A DNA stretch of 8,455 bases, taken from positions 1 through 8,455 of the forward strand of contig BEIR01000040.1 in NCBI GenBank assembly GCA_002898855.1. The letters run 5' to 3'. Within the stretch, counting starts at the first letter, position 1. Each line of letters opens with the position of its first letter. Positions 1 through 6,193 of this stretch are shown piece by piece. The position numbers and the translations under genes are program-made. The notes beneath the pieces are model-generated. The model ran no database searches and was not told where the DNA came from. It worked only from the letters and a program-made list of their open reading frames with translations. Source of the stretch: a bacterium HR41. GTDB taxonomy: Bacteria; Actinomycetota; Thermoleophilia; Solirubrobacterales; Thermoleophilaceae.

Positions 1-536
1 GACCAGTGGTTGATGTGCCCCGGGGTGTTGCCCAGGTCGCGGAGGTAGGCGCCGCGGGCGACGTTCAGCGCACGCCACAGCGGTTCGCGCGGCACCGAGC
101 AGACGAGGTACCGCTGGGCGACGCGCGCCATCTCGGCCAGCGTCGCCTCCGGGTCGGGTACGTGTTCGAGCACCTCGATCGCGCTCGCGCAGTGGAACTC
201 GTCGTCGGCGAAGGGGAGCGCGCCGCCGTCGCCGACCACGAACTCGAGGTTCGGTGCGCTCCGCTCGCGCCAGTGCGCCTTGAGTTTCGGGTCGTCGAGA
301 TCGAGCCCGACGACGCGGCAGCGGTGCACGCGCGCGATGCGCTCGCTGACGATCCCCTCGCCGCAGCCGACATCGACGAGGGAGCTCGGCGCCGCACGGC
401 GCAAGAGCGCGTCGAGGTCGCGCTCGAAGCGCTCCATCAGCCTCCGCACCAGCGGGTTGCGTGAGCCGTACTTGTCGAACGTGTTGCCGGTCGGGACCGC
501 CGTTTCGATGGCTGTGTGCGATCGTGCCTGTCCCAT
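1..536 (-). CDS. Class I SAM-dependent methyltransferase, 3'-partial (runs off left edge)
   Basis: The reverse strand is open from an ATG at 536 to the window edge and gives 178 residues; the C-terminus is outside the window. It is a Rossmann-type methyltransferase. The glycine-rich SAM-binding motif I is DVGCGEG at residues 55-61, the acidic end of strand beta-2 is GLDLDD at 77-82, and the motif IV/post-motif region reads AIEVLEHVPDP at 119-129, as in the Methyltransf_11 type. The start is well supported: a Shine-Dalgarno-like GGAGAGG lies at 551-545 on the minus strand, eight bases before the ATG and inside the end of the glycosyltransferase gene. Only three bases separate the upstream TGA from this ATG, so the two genes are almost certainly co-transcribed and probably translationally coupled. 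By context it may methylate a sugar or lipid-linked glycan, or an unrelated small molecule; the sequence does not decide the acceptor. No membrane segment is seen in the visible part. Confidence 0.9.
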   Translation of the reverse strand, partial: MGQARSHTAIETAVPTGNTFDKYGSRNPLVRRLMERFERDLDALLRRAAPSSLVDVGCGEGIVSERIARVHRCRVVGLDLDDPKLKAHWRERSAPNLEFVVGDGGALPFADDEFHCASAIEVLEHVPDPEATLAEMARVAQRYLVCSVPREPLWRALNVARGAYLRDLGNTPGHINHW

Positions 537-539
537 CGC

Positions 540-1628
540 TCACGCCTCTCCGCTGTGGTCGCTCGCACTGCGAGCCGCTGCTTGCGCGGCCGCCACGCCA
601 GGAGCGACCGCCTGCCGGTTAGCGGGGTCGCGCTGCTCGGAGTCGTCAGCGGGCGCGGCGCCGGGTTCGTAGTTCGACGGCGGAACCCCGAGCTTCAGCT
701 CCAGCCGGCGAACGCGTTCGAGCGTGCGCTGCTGGAGCACACGCATCCCGGCTAGGACGTCGCCGATCACGCCGAGGGCGGCGAGCTGCGTGGCGACGAT
801 AAAGAGGGTCGCGCCGAGGATCAGCGACTGGACGTGGCCGCTGCCCTCGCCGATCGCGAAGAAGTAAAGGAAGCGCGCCCAGATCACGAGCGCCACCAGC
901 GCGACCGCCGCGGCCGCGATCATGAACGCCCGCAACGGCTCGTAGAGCGTGTAAACGCGCAAGATCGCCGCCGCGCTACGCCGCACGTACGCCCACATCG
1001 ACGGAAAGAGGCGCGACTCGCGCGTCTTGGGGTTCGTCCTGATCGGGACGTGGTCGAGCGCGATCGCCATCTTGCCCGCTTGGATGATCGTCTCGAGCGT
1101 GTAGGTGAAGCGCGAGACGACCTGCACCTGCAGCGCCGCTTCGCGCGTGTAGGCGCGGAACCCGGACGTGGTGTCGGGCACGGTCGTACCCGAGGCGCGG
1201 CGCACCACCGCGCTGCCGAGCCGCTGCAGACGCTTCTTCAGCGGAGAGAAGTGTTCGATGGAGTCGACCTGGCGGTCGCCGATCACCATGTCGGCCTCGC
1301 CGCGCAGGATCGGTTCGACCAGCTTCGGAATGTCGGCGGCGCAGTACTGGTTGTCGGCGTCGGTGTTGACGATCACGTCGGCGCCGAGCTTCAGGCAGGC
1401 GTCGAGGCCGGCTTGGAACGCGGTCGCGAGGCCCTTGTTGCGCGTGAGGCGCACGATGTGATCGACGCCGTGGGCGCGCGCCACCTCGACCGTTCGATCA
1501 GTCGACCCGTCGTCGATGACCAGCCACTCGACACGGTCGAAGCCCGGGACCTCGCGCGGCAGCTCGCGCAGCGTCAACGGCAGCGTGTGCTCCTCGTTGT
1601 AACAGGGGATTTGGATGATCAGCTTCAT
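540..1628 (-). CDS. Family 2 glycosyltransferase, polyprenyl-phosphate type, with two C-terminal membrane helices
   Basis: This 362-residue protein begins with a GT-A fold typical of dolichyl/polyprenyl-phosphate hexose synthases. The nucleotide-sugar motifs are IPCYNEE (7-13), IDDGSTD (38-44), the NKG segment (64-66) and the metal-binding NTDADNQY (88-95, DxD at 90-92). DTTSGFRAYTREA (152-164) matches the acceptor-site region of this family. Two hydrophobic helices follow at about 234-257 and 267-289, then a charged, probably coiled segment (about 296-316) and an Ala/Pro-rich tail. The family transfers a sugar from an activated nucleotide to a lipid phosphate or related acceptor at the cytoplasmic face of the membrane; the actual donor and acceptor cannot be read here. 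The start ATG at 1628 has only a weak ribosome binding site (GGCAAG just before it), but IIQIPCYNEE immediately follows, as expected for the N-terminal strand. It is the first gene of a minus-strand pair with the methyltransferase downstream. Confidence 0.93.
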   Translation of the reverse strand: MKLIIQIPCYNEEHTLPLTLRELPREVPGFDRVEWLVIDDGSTDRTVEVARAHGVDHIVRLTRNKGLATAFQAGLDACLKLGADVIVNTDADNQYCAADIPKLVEPILRGEADMVIGDRQVDSIEHFSPLKKRLQRLGSAVVRRASGTTVPDTTSGFRAYTREAALQVQVVSRFTYTLETIIQAGKMAIALDHVPIRTNPKTRESRLFPSMWAYVRRSAAAILRVYTLYEPLRAFMIAAAAVALVALVIWARFLYFFAIGEGSGHVQSLILGATLFIVATQLAALGVIGDVLAGMRVLQQRTLERVRRLELKLGVPPSNYEPGAAPADDSEQRDPANRQAVAPGVAAAQAAARSASDHSGEA

Positions 1629-1775
1629 CTTGCCGGGGCGCTGGTCGTTAGCCTGTAGCGACGTTTGACCCCTGAGCGCCCGGGTGGGTAGCTTGCCCGG
1701 AAGGTGGGCAAGCGCGCGCTCGACCGGAGTGCGCTGCGGAGTCTAAAGTCTCGCGACCGGGAGAACGGAGAAGCC
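1629..1775. promoter_or_regulatory. Divergent intergenic region between the glycosyltransferase and the small membrane protein operon
   Basis: These 147 bases separate two head-to-head transcription units and so must hold promoters for both. On the plus strand two weak sigma70-like candidates are visible: TTGACC at 1665-1670 with TAGCTT at 1689-1694 (18-base spacer), and TCGACC at 1720-1725 with TCTAAA at 1742-1747 (16-base spacer). The second would give a short leader carrying the ribosome binding site of the 1776 gene. No convincing minus-strand promoter was found by eye. A perfect inverted repeat lies inside the region and is listed separately. Promoter assignments are inference from consensus similarity only. 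Confidence 0.4.
1691..1713. repeat. Perfect 8-bp inverted repeat, possible operator or hairpin
   Basis: GCTTGCCC at 1691-1698 is the exact reverse complement of GGGCAAGC at 1706-1713, with a 7-base centre. It overlaps the first candidate -10 element and would lie just upstream of the second candidate promoter of the plus-strand operon. It could be a dimeric repressor site shared by the divergent operons, or a hairpin in the leader RNA if the first promoter is used. There is no T-run after it, so it is not an ordinary terminator. Function is inference. Confidence 0.35.
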
Positions 1776-1982
1776 ATGCACGAACTGATCGCTTACATCG
1801 ATCCTTCGAGCGGTGGGCAGATCTTGACGATCATCGCCGGCGGTCTCGCCGCGGTGGCGGTCACGATCCGCATGTACTGGCACCGCCTGCTCGTCCTGCT
1901 ACGCATCCGCAAGCCCGACGAGGACCGCAACCCGACGGACCAGAGCAACGCCGCCAAGCAGCGAGCGGAGACCGGCGCGTAA
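1776..1982 (+). CDS. Small single-helix membrane protein with N-terminal YIDPxSG motif
   Basis: This encodes 68 residues. The N-terminus holds AYIDPSSGG (residues 6-14), followed by one hydrophobic helix at about 15-31 and a basic stretch YWHRLLVLLRIRKP (34-47), then a polar tail rich in Asn, Asp, Gln and Lys. I recognise the 'YIDPGTGS'-like opening as that of short membrane proteins often found near envelope glycan genes, but no biochemical role is known to me. I chose the ATG at 1776 because GGAG at 1767-1770 stands five bases before it; the frame stays open upstream to a GTG at 1704, but that extension is charged, lacks a ribosome binding site and would push the motif inward. By positive-inside logic the basic side would be cytoplasmic and the short YIDP end outside. 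It is the first gene of the plus-strand set and ends 97 bases before the next. It may be an accessory or scaffold peptide for the neighbouring membrane enzyme (inference). Confidence 0.8.
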   Translation: MHELIAYIDPSSGGQILTIIAGGLAAVAVTIRMYWHRLLVLLRIRKPDEDRNPTDQSNAAKQRAETGA

Positions 1983-2079
1983 GGTCCCGTCCTGACGGTC
2001 GCGCGAGCCCGCAAGCTCGCGACGGTGCGTCGGCAGCCGTGCAGCCGCCGCACGCTGCCGCTAGTCGCGAATCCGGCAG
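1983..2079. promoter_or_regulatory. Intergenic spacer with a bulged hairpin
   Basis: The 97-base gap between the small membrane protein and the methyltransferase fusion contains a strong potential hairpin at 1998-2023: GTCGCG-(C)-GAGC pairs with GCTCGCGAC, giving nine or ten pairs with one bulged C and a six-base loop. No T-tract follows, so it is not a canonical Rho-independent terminator. It could stabilise the upstream mRNA end or attenuate expression of the downstream genes. The downstream ATG at 2080 has no clear Shine-Dalgarno sequence (GGCAG is the best match). No separate promoter is obvious. Confidence 0.35.
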
Positions 2080-3576
2080 ATGCCCGCAGAAGACATCCGA
2101 CTACCTGAGCTAGCCGCTGCGCGCCTCGACAGCGGCTCTTTCCGCGACCCCGAAAGCCGTGTCTTCTACGCCGACGGCGAGGTGCTGCGTGCGCTCAGCG
2201 CCGAGGGGCTAGCTGATTTCGAGGCGTTGGCGCAGAGCGCTCTCTTCGCGCGCGCGCAAGCGGAGGGCAGGATCGTCCGCACCGAGCGCGTCGACGACTG
2301 GCGGGCGCTCGACCTGCCACTTGTAAAGGAGCCGGCCGCGGTTTTGCGGCACGAGCGCGTGCCCTTCGTCTCGTATCCGTACGAGTGGCCCTTCTCGATG
2401 CTCAAGGACGCTGCCCTGCTGCAGCTCGATCTCTTGCGCGACGCGCTCGCCGAGGGCCTCGTTCTCAAGGACGCCTCGCCTTACAACGTCCAGTTCGTCG
2501 GGGCGCGGGCGACGTTCGTCGACGTCGGGTCGTTCGAGCGTCTGCGTCCGGGCGAGACTTGGACCGCTTACCGGCAGTTCTGCATGTTGTTCCTGTACCC
2601 GCTGCTTCTGCAAGCGCTGCGGGGTGTCGACTACCAGCCGCTTTTGCGCGGTCAGATCGACGGCATCGACCCGTTCGCGATGCGCGCACTCTTGCCGCTG
2701 CGCGACCGTCTGCGGCGAGGCGTGTTCACCCACGTGACGCTGCACGCCCGCCTGCAACAGCGCTACGCCGACCGCGCCGGCGAGATCCGCTCGAGCCTCA
2801 GTCGCCAGCTCGCCGATCCCGCGCTGCAGCGCCGCCTGCTCGACGCCAACGTGCGCAAGATGCGCAAGCTCGTCGAGCGCCTGCGTTGGCAGCCGGCGTC
2901 GGGAGTGTGGGTGTCGTACGGCGAGCGCAACACCTACAGCGACGAAGACACCCGCCTCAAGGAGCAGTTCGTCGAAGAGGCCGCGGCGGGTGCGCGCCGG
3001 CGTCTGGTCTGGGACCTGGGCTGCAACAACGGTCGCTACGCACGCATCGCCGCGCGCCACGCCGACTACGTGGTCGCCGTCGACGCCGACCAGGGTCCCG
3101 TCGAGCTGCTCTACCGGGATCTGCGCGAAGAAGGCAACGATCGCATCCTGCCGCTCGTGATGAACCTCGCCGACCCCTCGCCAGGCCTCGGCTGGCGCGG
3201 CGCCGAGCGGCGTCCATTGTGGGAGCGCGGGCGACCCGACCTCGTGCTAGCGCTCGCGCTGATCCACCACATCGCGATCAGCGCCAACGTCCCGGTGCGC
3301 GAGTTCCTCGAATGGCTGCACAGCCTCGGCAGCGAGCTCGTGATCGAGTTCCCGACGCGCGACGATCCGATGGTGCAGAAACTGCTGGCCGGCAAGCGTG
3401 CCGGGCTTCATCCCGACTACGAGCGCGAGCGTTTCGAACGCGAGCTGCGCGAGCTGTTCGAAATTCGCAAGTCCGTCGAGCTGCCGTCGGGAACGCGCAT
3501 TCTCTACCACGCGTATCCGCGCGGCTCGGGCGCTGGCTCGGCCGCCGCGGCGTCGGGCACGCGCGCCGGCGGCTGA
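2080..3576 (+). CDS. Two-part protein: kinase-like N-terminal half fused to class I SAM methyltransferase
   Basis: The product is 498 residues. The C-terminal half is a class I methyltransferase: motif I DLGCNNG at 312-318, acidic strand end VAVDAD at 332-337, and the post-motif DLVLALALIHHIAI at 387-400, a layout like that of the NoeA-type 'nodulation' methyltransferases. The first ~290 residues are not methyltransferase. They contain SYPYEWPFSMLKD (98-110) and then LKDASPYNVQF (129-139) followed by FVDVGSFE (146-153). The D131-x4-N136 pair and D148 twelve residues later have the spacing of the catalytic loop and metal-binding Asp of aminoglycoside-phosphotransferase/protein-kinase folds, though the usual His before the Asp is replaced. 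K83 (LVKEP) is a possible ATP-binding lysine. The last ~18 residues are Gly/Ala/Ser-rich and probably disordered. No signal peptide or clear membrane helix is seen, so it is likely cytoplasmic. Its stop overlaps the start of the sulfatase-fold gene by one base. The methyltransferase call is firm; the kinase-like reading and any substrate are inference. Confidence 0.88.
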   Translation: MPAEDIRLPELAAARLDSGSFRDPESRVFYADGEVLRALSAEGLADFEALAQSALFARAQAEGRIVRTERVDDWRALDLPLVKEPAAVLRHERVPFVSYPYEWPFSMLKDAALLQLDLLRDALAEGLVLKDASPYNVQFVGARATFVDVGSFERLRPGETWTAYRQFCMLFLYPLLLQALRGVDYQPLLRGQIDGIDPFAMRALLPLRDRLRRGVFTHVTLHARLQQRYADRAGEIRSSLSRQLADPALQRRLLDANVRKMRKLVERLRWQPASGVWVSYGERNTYSDEDTRLKEQFVEEAAAGARRRLVWDLGCNNGRYARIAARHADYVVAVDADQGPVELLYRDLREEGNDRILPLVMNLADPSPGLGWRGAERRPLWERGRPDLVLALALIHHIAISANVPVREFLEWLHSLGSELVIEFPTRDDPMVQKLLAGKRAGLHPDYERERFERELRELFEIRKSVELPSGTRILYHAYPRGSGAGSAAAASGTRAGG

Positions 3577-5741
3577 TGGAGCGAGCGGCAGCGCCGAACA
3601 CGAACGAGGAGGGCGGTCGCGCGCGTGCACGCGCGCTGTTCGCTTCCTTCCTGCGGCTTCTCGCTTTGTCGTCGCTCGCTTTCGCCGGGCCGCTCTTCGA
3701 CCTGTTGCGCGAAAACCCCGAGTTTTTCGCCGCTCGCGGATCGCCGCCGCTCGACATCGTCACCTTCGCACTCGGGTGGGTGCTCGTGCCGCCGCTCCTG
3801 CTTGTGGCGCTCGAAGCGATCGTCACTGTCGCCTCGCGACGGGCCGGTCGGGCCGTGCACCTTGCGAGCGTCGTGGTGCTCGTCGCCTTGATCGCGTCGC
3901 CGACGCTGAAGCGCCTCGGGACGCTGAGCGACGGCGTGCACGTTGCTGTGGCGCTCGCGCTCGGCGTGGCCGCTGCGGCGCTGTACGTGCGCGCTCGAGC
4001 GGTGCGCTCCTTCGTCTCGGCGCTGGCTTTCGCGCCGGCTCTGTTTCTGGCGCTGCTGCTCGTTTTCTCGCCAGTGTCGAAACTCGTCTTCCCCAGCGAG
4101 GCGAGTGCGCGTGCAGTAGGCGGGGTACCGCGCGCGCCGGTGGTCGTTGTTCTCTTCGACGAGTTTCCCGTCGCGTCGCTTCTCGACCGCAACGGCCGCA
4201 TCGACGCCCGCCGCTACCCGAACTTCGCGGCCCTCGCGCGCGACGCCACCTGGTACCGCAACACCTACACCGTGTACGACTCGACCGAGCGTGCCCAGCC
4301 GGCGATCATGGACGGCAACTATCCGCGCAAGGACACGCTTCCGACCGCGTCCGACCATCCCAACAGCATCTTCACGCTGCTCGGGCGCACGTACACAATG
4401 AACGTCTCGGAGGAGGCGACCAGCGTCTGTCCGACCAGTCTCTGCCGTGACGAGCGCACCGAGGAGCCGTTCGCCGAGCGGATGCGCTCGATCGTCGACG
4501 ACCTCGCGCTCGTTTGGGCGCACGTGGTCGCGCCTGCGCACGCCGAGGATCGGTTGCCGTCGGTGTCGCAGACATGGGGGAACTTCGGTGCCGGCGAAGG
4601 CGCCGAATCGAGCCGCCGCGCCGCCGTCGGTGCCGCTGAGCGCCCGAACACCCGTGCCAACCTCAACGCAAACCGCAACCACCGGTTCCTCGAGTGGGTT
4701 GCGCGCATCCGCCCGGGCTCGCGGCCGTCGCTCAACTTCAAGCACACGCTGTTGCCGCACATCCCGTGGCAGTACCTGCCGACCGGTCAGCAGTACCGAC
4801 GGGTGGCGAGCGACCCGATCCCCGGCATCAACCGCTACGCCTACCGCGACCCCGGCCAGGTCGCGGTCCTCTGGCAGCGCCACCTCTTGCAGGTCGGGTT
4901 CGCGGACTACCTGGTCGGGCGCCTCATCCGCCACCTGAAGCGCGAAGGTCTGTACGACCGGGCGCTGATCGCGATCGCCGCCGATCACGGCGTCGCGTTC
5001 GATGTCGGCGCCTACGACCGCCGGCGCCTGACGCGGCGCAACGCGGCCGCGGTCGGAGCAGTGCCTTTCCTGCTCAAGGCGCCTTTCCAGCGGCGCGGGC
5101 GGATCGACGACGCGTACGTCGAGACGGTCGACATCCTGCCGACGATCCTCCACGTGCTCGGCGTCGATCCGCGCGTGCGCATGGACGGCAAGCCCGCCTC
5201 GAGCCCCGCCGTGCGCGCGCGGCGACGGGTGCGCATTTTCGAACGCGGCAGCTTCCGTCCGATCGTCTTCTCGGCGGCGGACTGGCAGAGCCGCAAGCGG
5301 GCGCTGCTCGCGCGCCAGCTAGCGCTGTTCGGCGACGGCGCCGACGGGCCGTGGCGGATCTTCGAGATCGGACCGCGAACCGACCTGCTGCGCCGCTCGG
5401 TGGCGACGCTGCGCACGACCGTCGCGCACGGCGTGCGGGCACGCTTCGTCGAGGCCGGTGAGTACCGCAACGTCGACCCGCGCTCGACGACTGTGCCGGT
5501 GTGGGTGACAGGCTGGGTCGAGGGCTCGCCGCGCGGCGCCACCCGCGACGTCGCCGTCGCGGTGAACGGGACGATCGTCGGCGTCGGGCGCACGTTCCAC
5601 CTGGTGCGCGACCAGGGCGAGAACTTCTCGATCGTGGTTCCCTGGTGGGTGTTCCGGCGCGGCCGCAACGACGTCGCGCTGTACGAGGTGCGGGGTAACG
5701 GCGCGGGCACCGAACTTGCGCTGATCGGGCGCGCACCGTAG
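3576..5741 (+). CDS. Membrane-anchored sulfatase/alkaline-phosphatase superfamily enzyme
   Basis: This encodes 721 residues from the ATG at 3576, which shares its A with the upstream TGA (TGATG), indicating translational coupling. The frame is open much further upstream, but that part is antiparallel-like noise over the methyltransferase gene. Five hydrophobic helices lie at about 21-40, 60-85, 93-111, 120-138 and 146-166, then a large extracytoplasmic domain. Superfamily metal-site features are LFDEF (D195, E196), STERAQPAIMDG (236-247, with T237 at the nucleophile position), HTLLPHIPWQY (H390, H395), AADHG (D470, H471) and VDILPT (518-523). There is no CxPSR formylglycine motif, so it resembles the Thr-nucleophile phospho-transferases (LtaS or phosphoethanolamine transferase type) more than S1 sulfatases. 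A Cys pair CPTSLC (285-290) may form a disulfide outside the cell. A beta-rich C-terminal domain spans about 600-721. It probably hydrolyses or transfers a phosphate- or sulfate-linked group on an envelope polymer; the substrate is unknown. Confidence 0.9.
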   Translation: MERAAAPNTNEEGGRARARALFASFLRLLALSSLAFAGPLFDLLRENPEFFAARGSPPLDIVTFALGWVLVPPLLLVALEAIVTVASRRAGRAVHLASVVVLVALIASPTLKRLGTLSDGVHVAVALALGVAAAALYVRARAVRSFVSALAFAPALFLALLLVFSPVSKLVFPSEASARAVGGVPRAPVVVVLFDEFPVASLLDRNGRIDARRYPNFAALARDATWYRNTYTVYDSTERAQPAIMDGNYPRKDTLPTASDHPNSIFTLLGRTYTMNVSEEATSVCPTSLCRDERTEEPFAERMRSIVDDLALVWAHVVAPAHAEDRLPSVSQTWGNFGAGEGAESSRRAAVGAAERPNTRANLNANRNHRFLEWVARIRPGSRPSLNFKHTLLPHIPWQYLPTGQQYRRVASDPIPGINRYAYRDPGQVAVLWQRHLLQVGFADYLVGRLIRHLKREGLYDRALIAIAADHGVAFDVGAYDRRRLTRRNAAAVGAVPFLLKAPFQRRGRIDDAYVETVDILPTILHVLGVDPRVRMDGKPASSPAVRARRRVRIFERGSFRPIVFSAADWQSRKRALLARQLALFGDGADGPWRIFEIGPRTDLLRRSVATLRTTVAHGVRARFVEAGEYRNVDPRSTTVPVWVTGWVEGSPRGATRDVAVAVNGTIVGVGRTFHLVRDQGENFSIVVPWWVFRRGRNDVALYEVRGNGAGTELALIGRAP

Positions 5742-5768
5742 CGCCGCGCGTCGACGACGCGGCGAGAA

Positions 5769-5783
5769 CGACCGCAGCGGTCG
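5769..5783. terminator. Possible bidirectional terminator hairpin between convergent genes
   Basis: CGACCG at 5769-5774 pairs perfectly with CGGTCG at 5778-5783 around a CAG loop. It sits 27 bases after the sulfatase-fold stop and directly after the lipoprotein stop on the other strand. On the plus strand it is followed by CTTTA, and on the minus strand by TTCTC, so the T-tracts are short in both directions. A second GC-rich imperfect pairing lies just before it (about 5742-5764). Position between convergent genes supports a terminator role; the weak T-tracts limit confidence. Confidence 0.45.
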
Positions 5784-5785
5784 CT

Positions 5786-6157
5786 TTACGGGACCTCGTT
5801 CAAGCAGCTCTCGATCTCGTCGAGGAGTTTGTCGCTGCCGCGTTTCACCCAGAGGAGAGCGTTACCGATCTGTTCCGCGCCCTCGGCCCCGCCTTCGAAC
5901 TGCAGCGCTTCGGCTTCGCCGCTGGTCGTGAAGTAGCGGATGCGCGGCGCGCCCGCCCCCTCGCCGACGACGATCTCGCGCTCGCCCACGGCACGCGCCG
6001 GCAAGCGCTTCGCGGTGAGGCAAGCGAGCGCTTGCCCGCGCTTGTCGTTGGGGTTGGGGCCACCGCCACCGGTGGCGGCACCGGAGGAGCAGCCGGCGAG
6101 CAGCGCGGCACCGAGGGCGGCGGTGACAGCGAGCGAGCTTGCAGCGTGTCGACGCAC
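5786..6157 (-). CDS. Small predicted lipoprotein of unknown function
   Basis: The product is 123 residues. It opens with a short basic n-region (MRRH), a hydrophobic stretch and the lipobox LAGC (20-23), so Cys23 should be lipidated and the protein anchored outside the membrane. A Gly-rich linker (about 26-36) leads into a compact domain of about 85 residues with two further cysteines, C46 in ALACL and C118 in ESCL, which could form a disulfide joining its first and last helices. Strand-like segments (EIVVGEG, RIRYFTT) lie between. I do not recognise a family. The start is a GTG at 6157; no other in-frame start precedes the signal sequence and no Shine-Dalgarno is visible. It begins only 36 bases after the GH2 stop, in the same frame, so co-transcription and translation by reinitiation are likely. 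It may act with the exported GH2 enzyme, but nothing in the sequence shows how. Confidence 0.8.
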   Translation of the reverse strand: MRRHAASSLAVTAALGAALLAGCSSGAATGGGGPNPNDKRGQALACLTAKRLPARAVGEREIVVGEGAGAPRIRYFTTSGEAEALQFEGGAEGAEQIGNALLWVKRGSDKLLDEIESCLNEVP

Positions 6158-6193
6158 CGGAGGCAGGCTAGTGGCTTGCGCGGAAGCGTGCGG

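Noticed and set aside
834..1658. 274-codon plus-strand frame over the glycosyltransferase
   Set aside because: Antisense shadow of a gene with complete GT2 motifs; product is charged and repetitive with no recognisable domain.
1704..1775. GTG start giving a 92-residue form of the small membrane protein
   Set aside because: The extra 24 residues are charged and overlap the candidate promoter; the ATG at 1776 has a well-spaced GGAG.
2209..3060. 283-codon minus-strand frame over the methyltransferase fusion
   Set aside because: Antisense shadow; no motifs and no ribosome binding site.
2385..3575. N-terminal extension of the sulfatase-fold frame to 1118 residues
   Set aside because: The extension is Arg/Ala-rich noise overlapping the methyltransferase fusion in another frame; the TGATG junction at 3574-3578 gives the natural start.
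3504..5153. 549-codon open frame on the minus strand across the sulfatase-fold gene
   Set aside because: Composition is Arg/Glu/Asp/Val-rich without domains, and it is antisense to a gene with clear motifs; long antisense frames are expected at this GC content.
6063..6078. 16-base perfect palindrome (CCGCCACC and GGTGGCGG)
   Set aside because: It encodes the Gly/Thr-rich linker of the lipoprotein, where Gly and Ala codons readily create such symmetry; no regulatory context.
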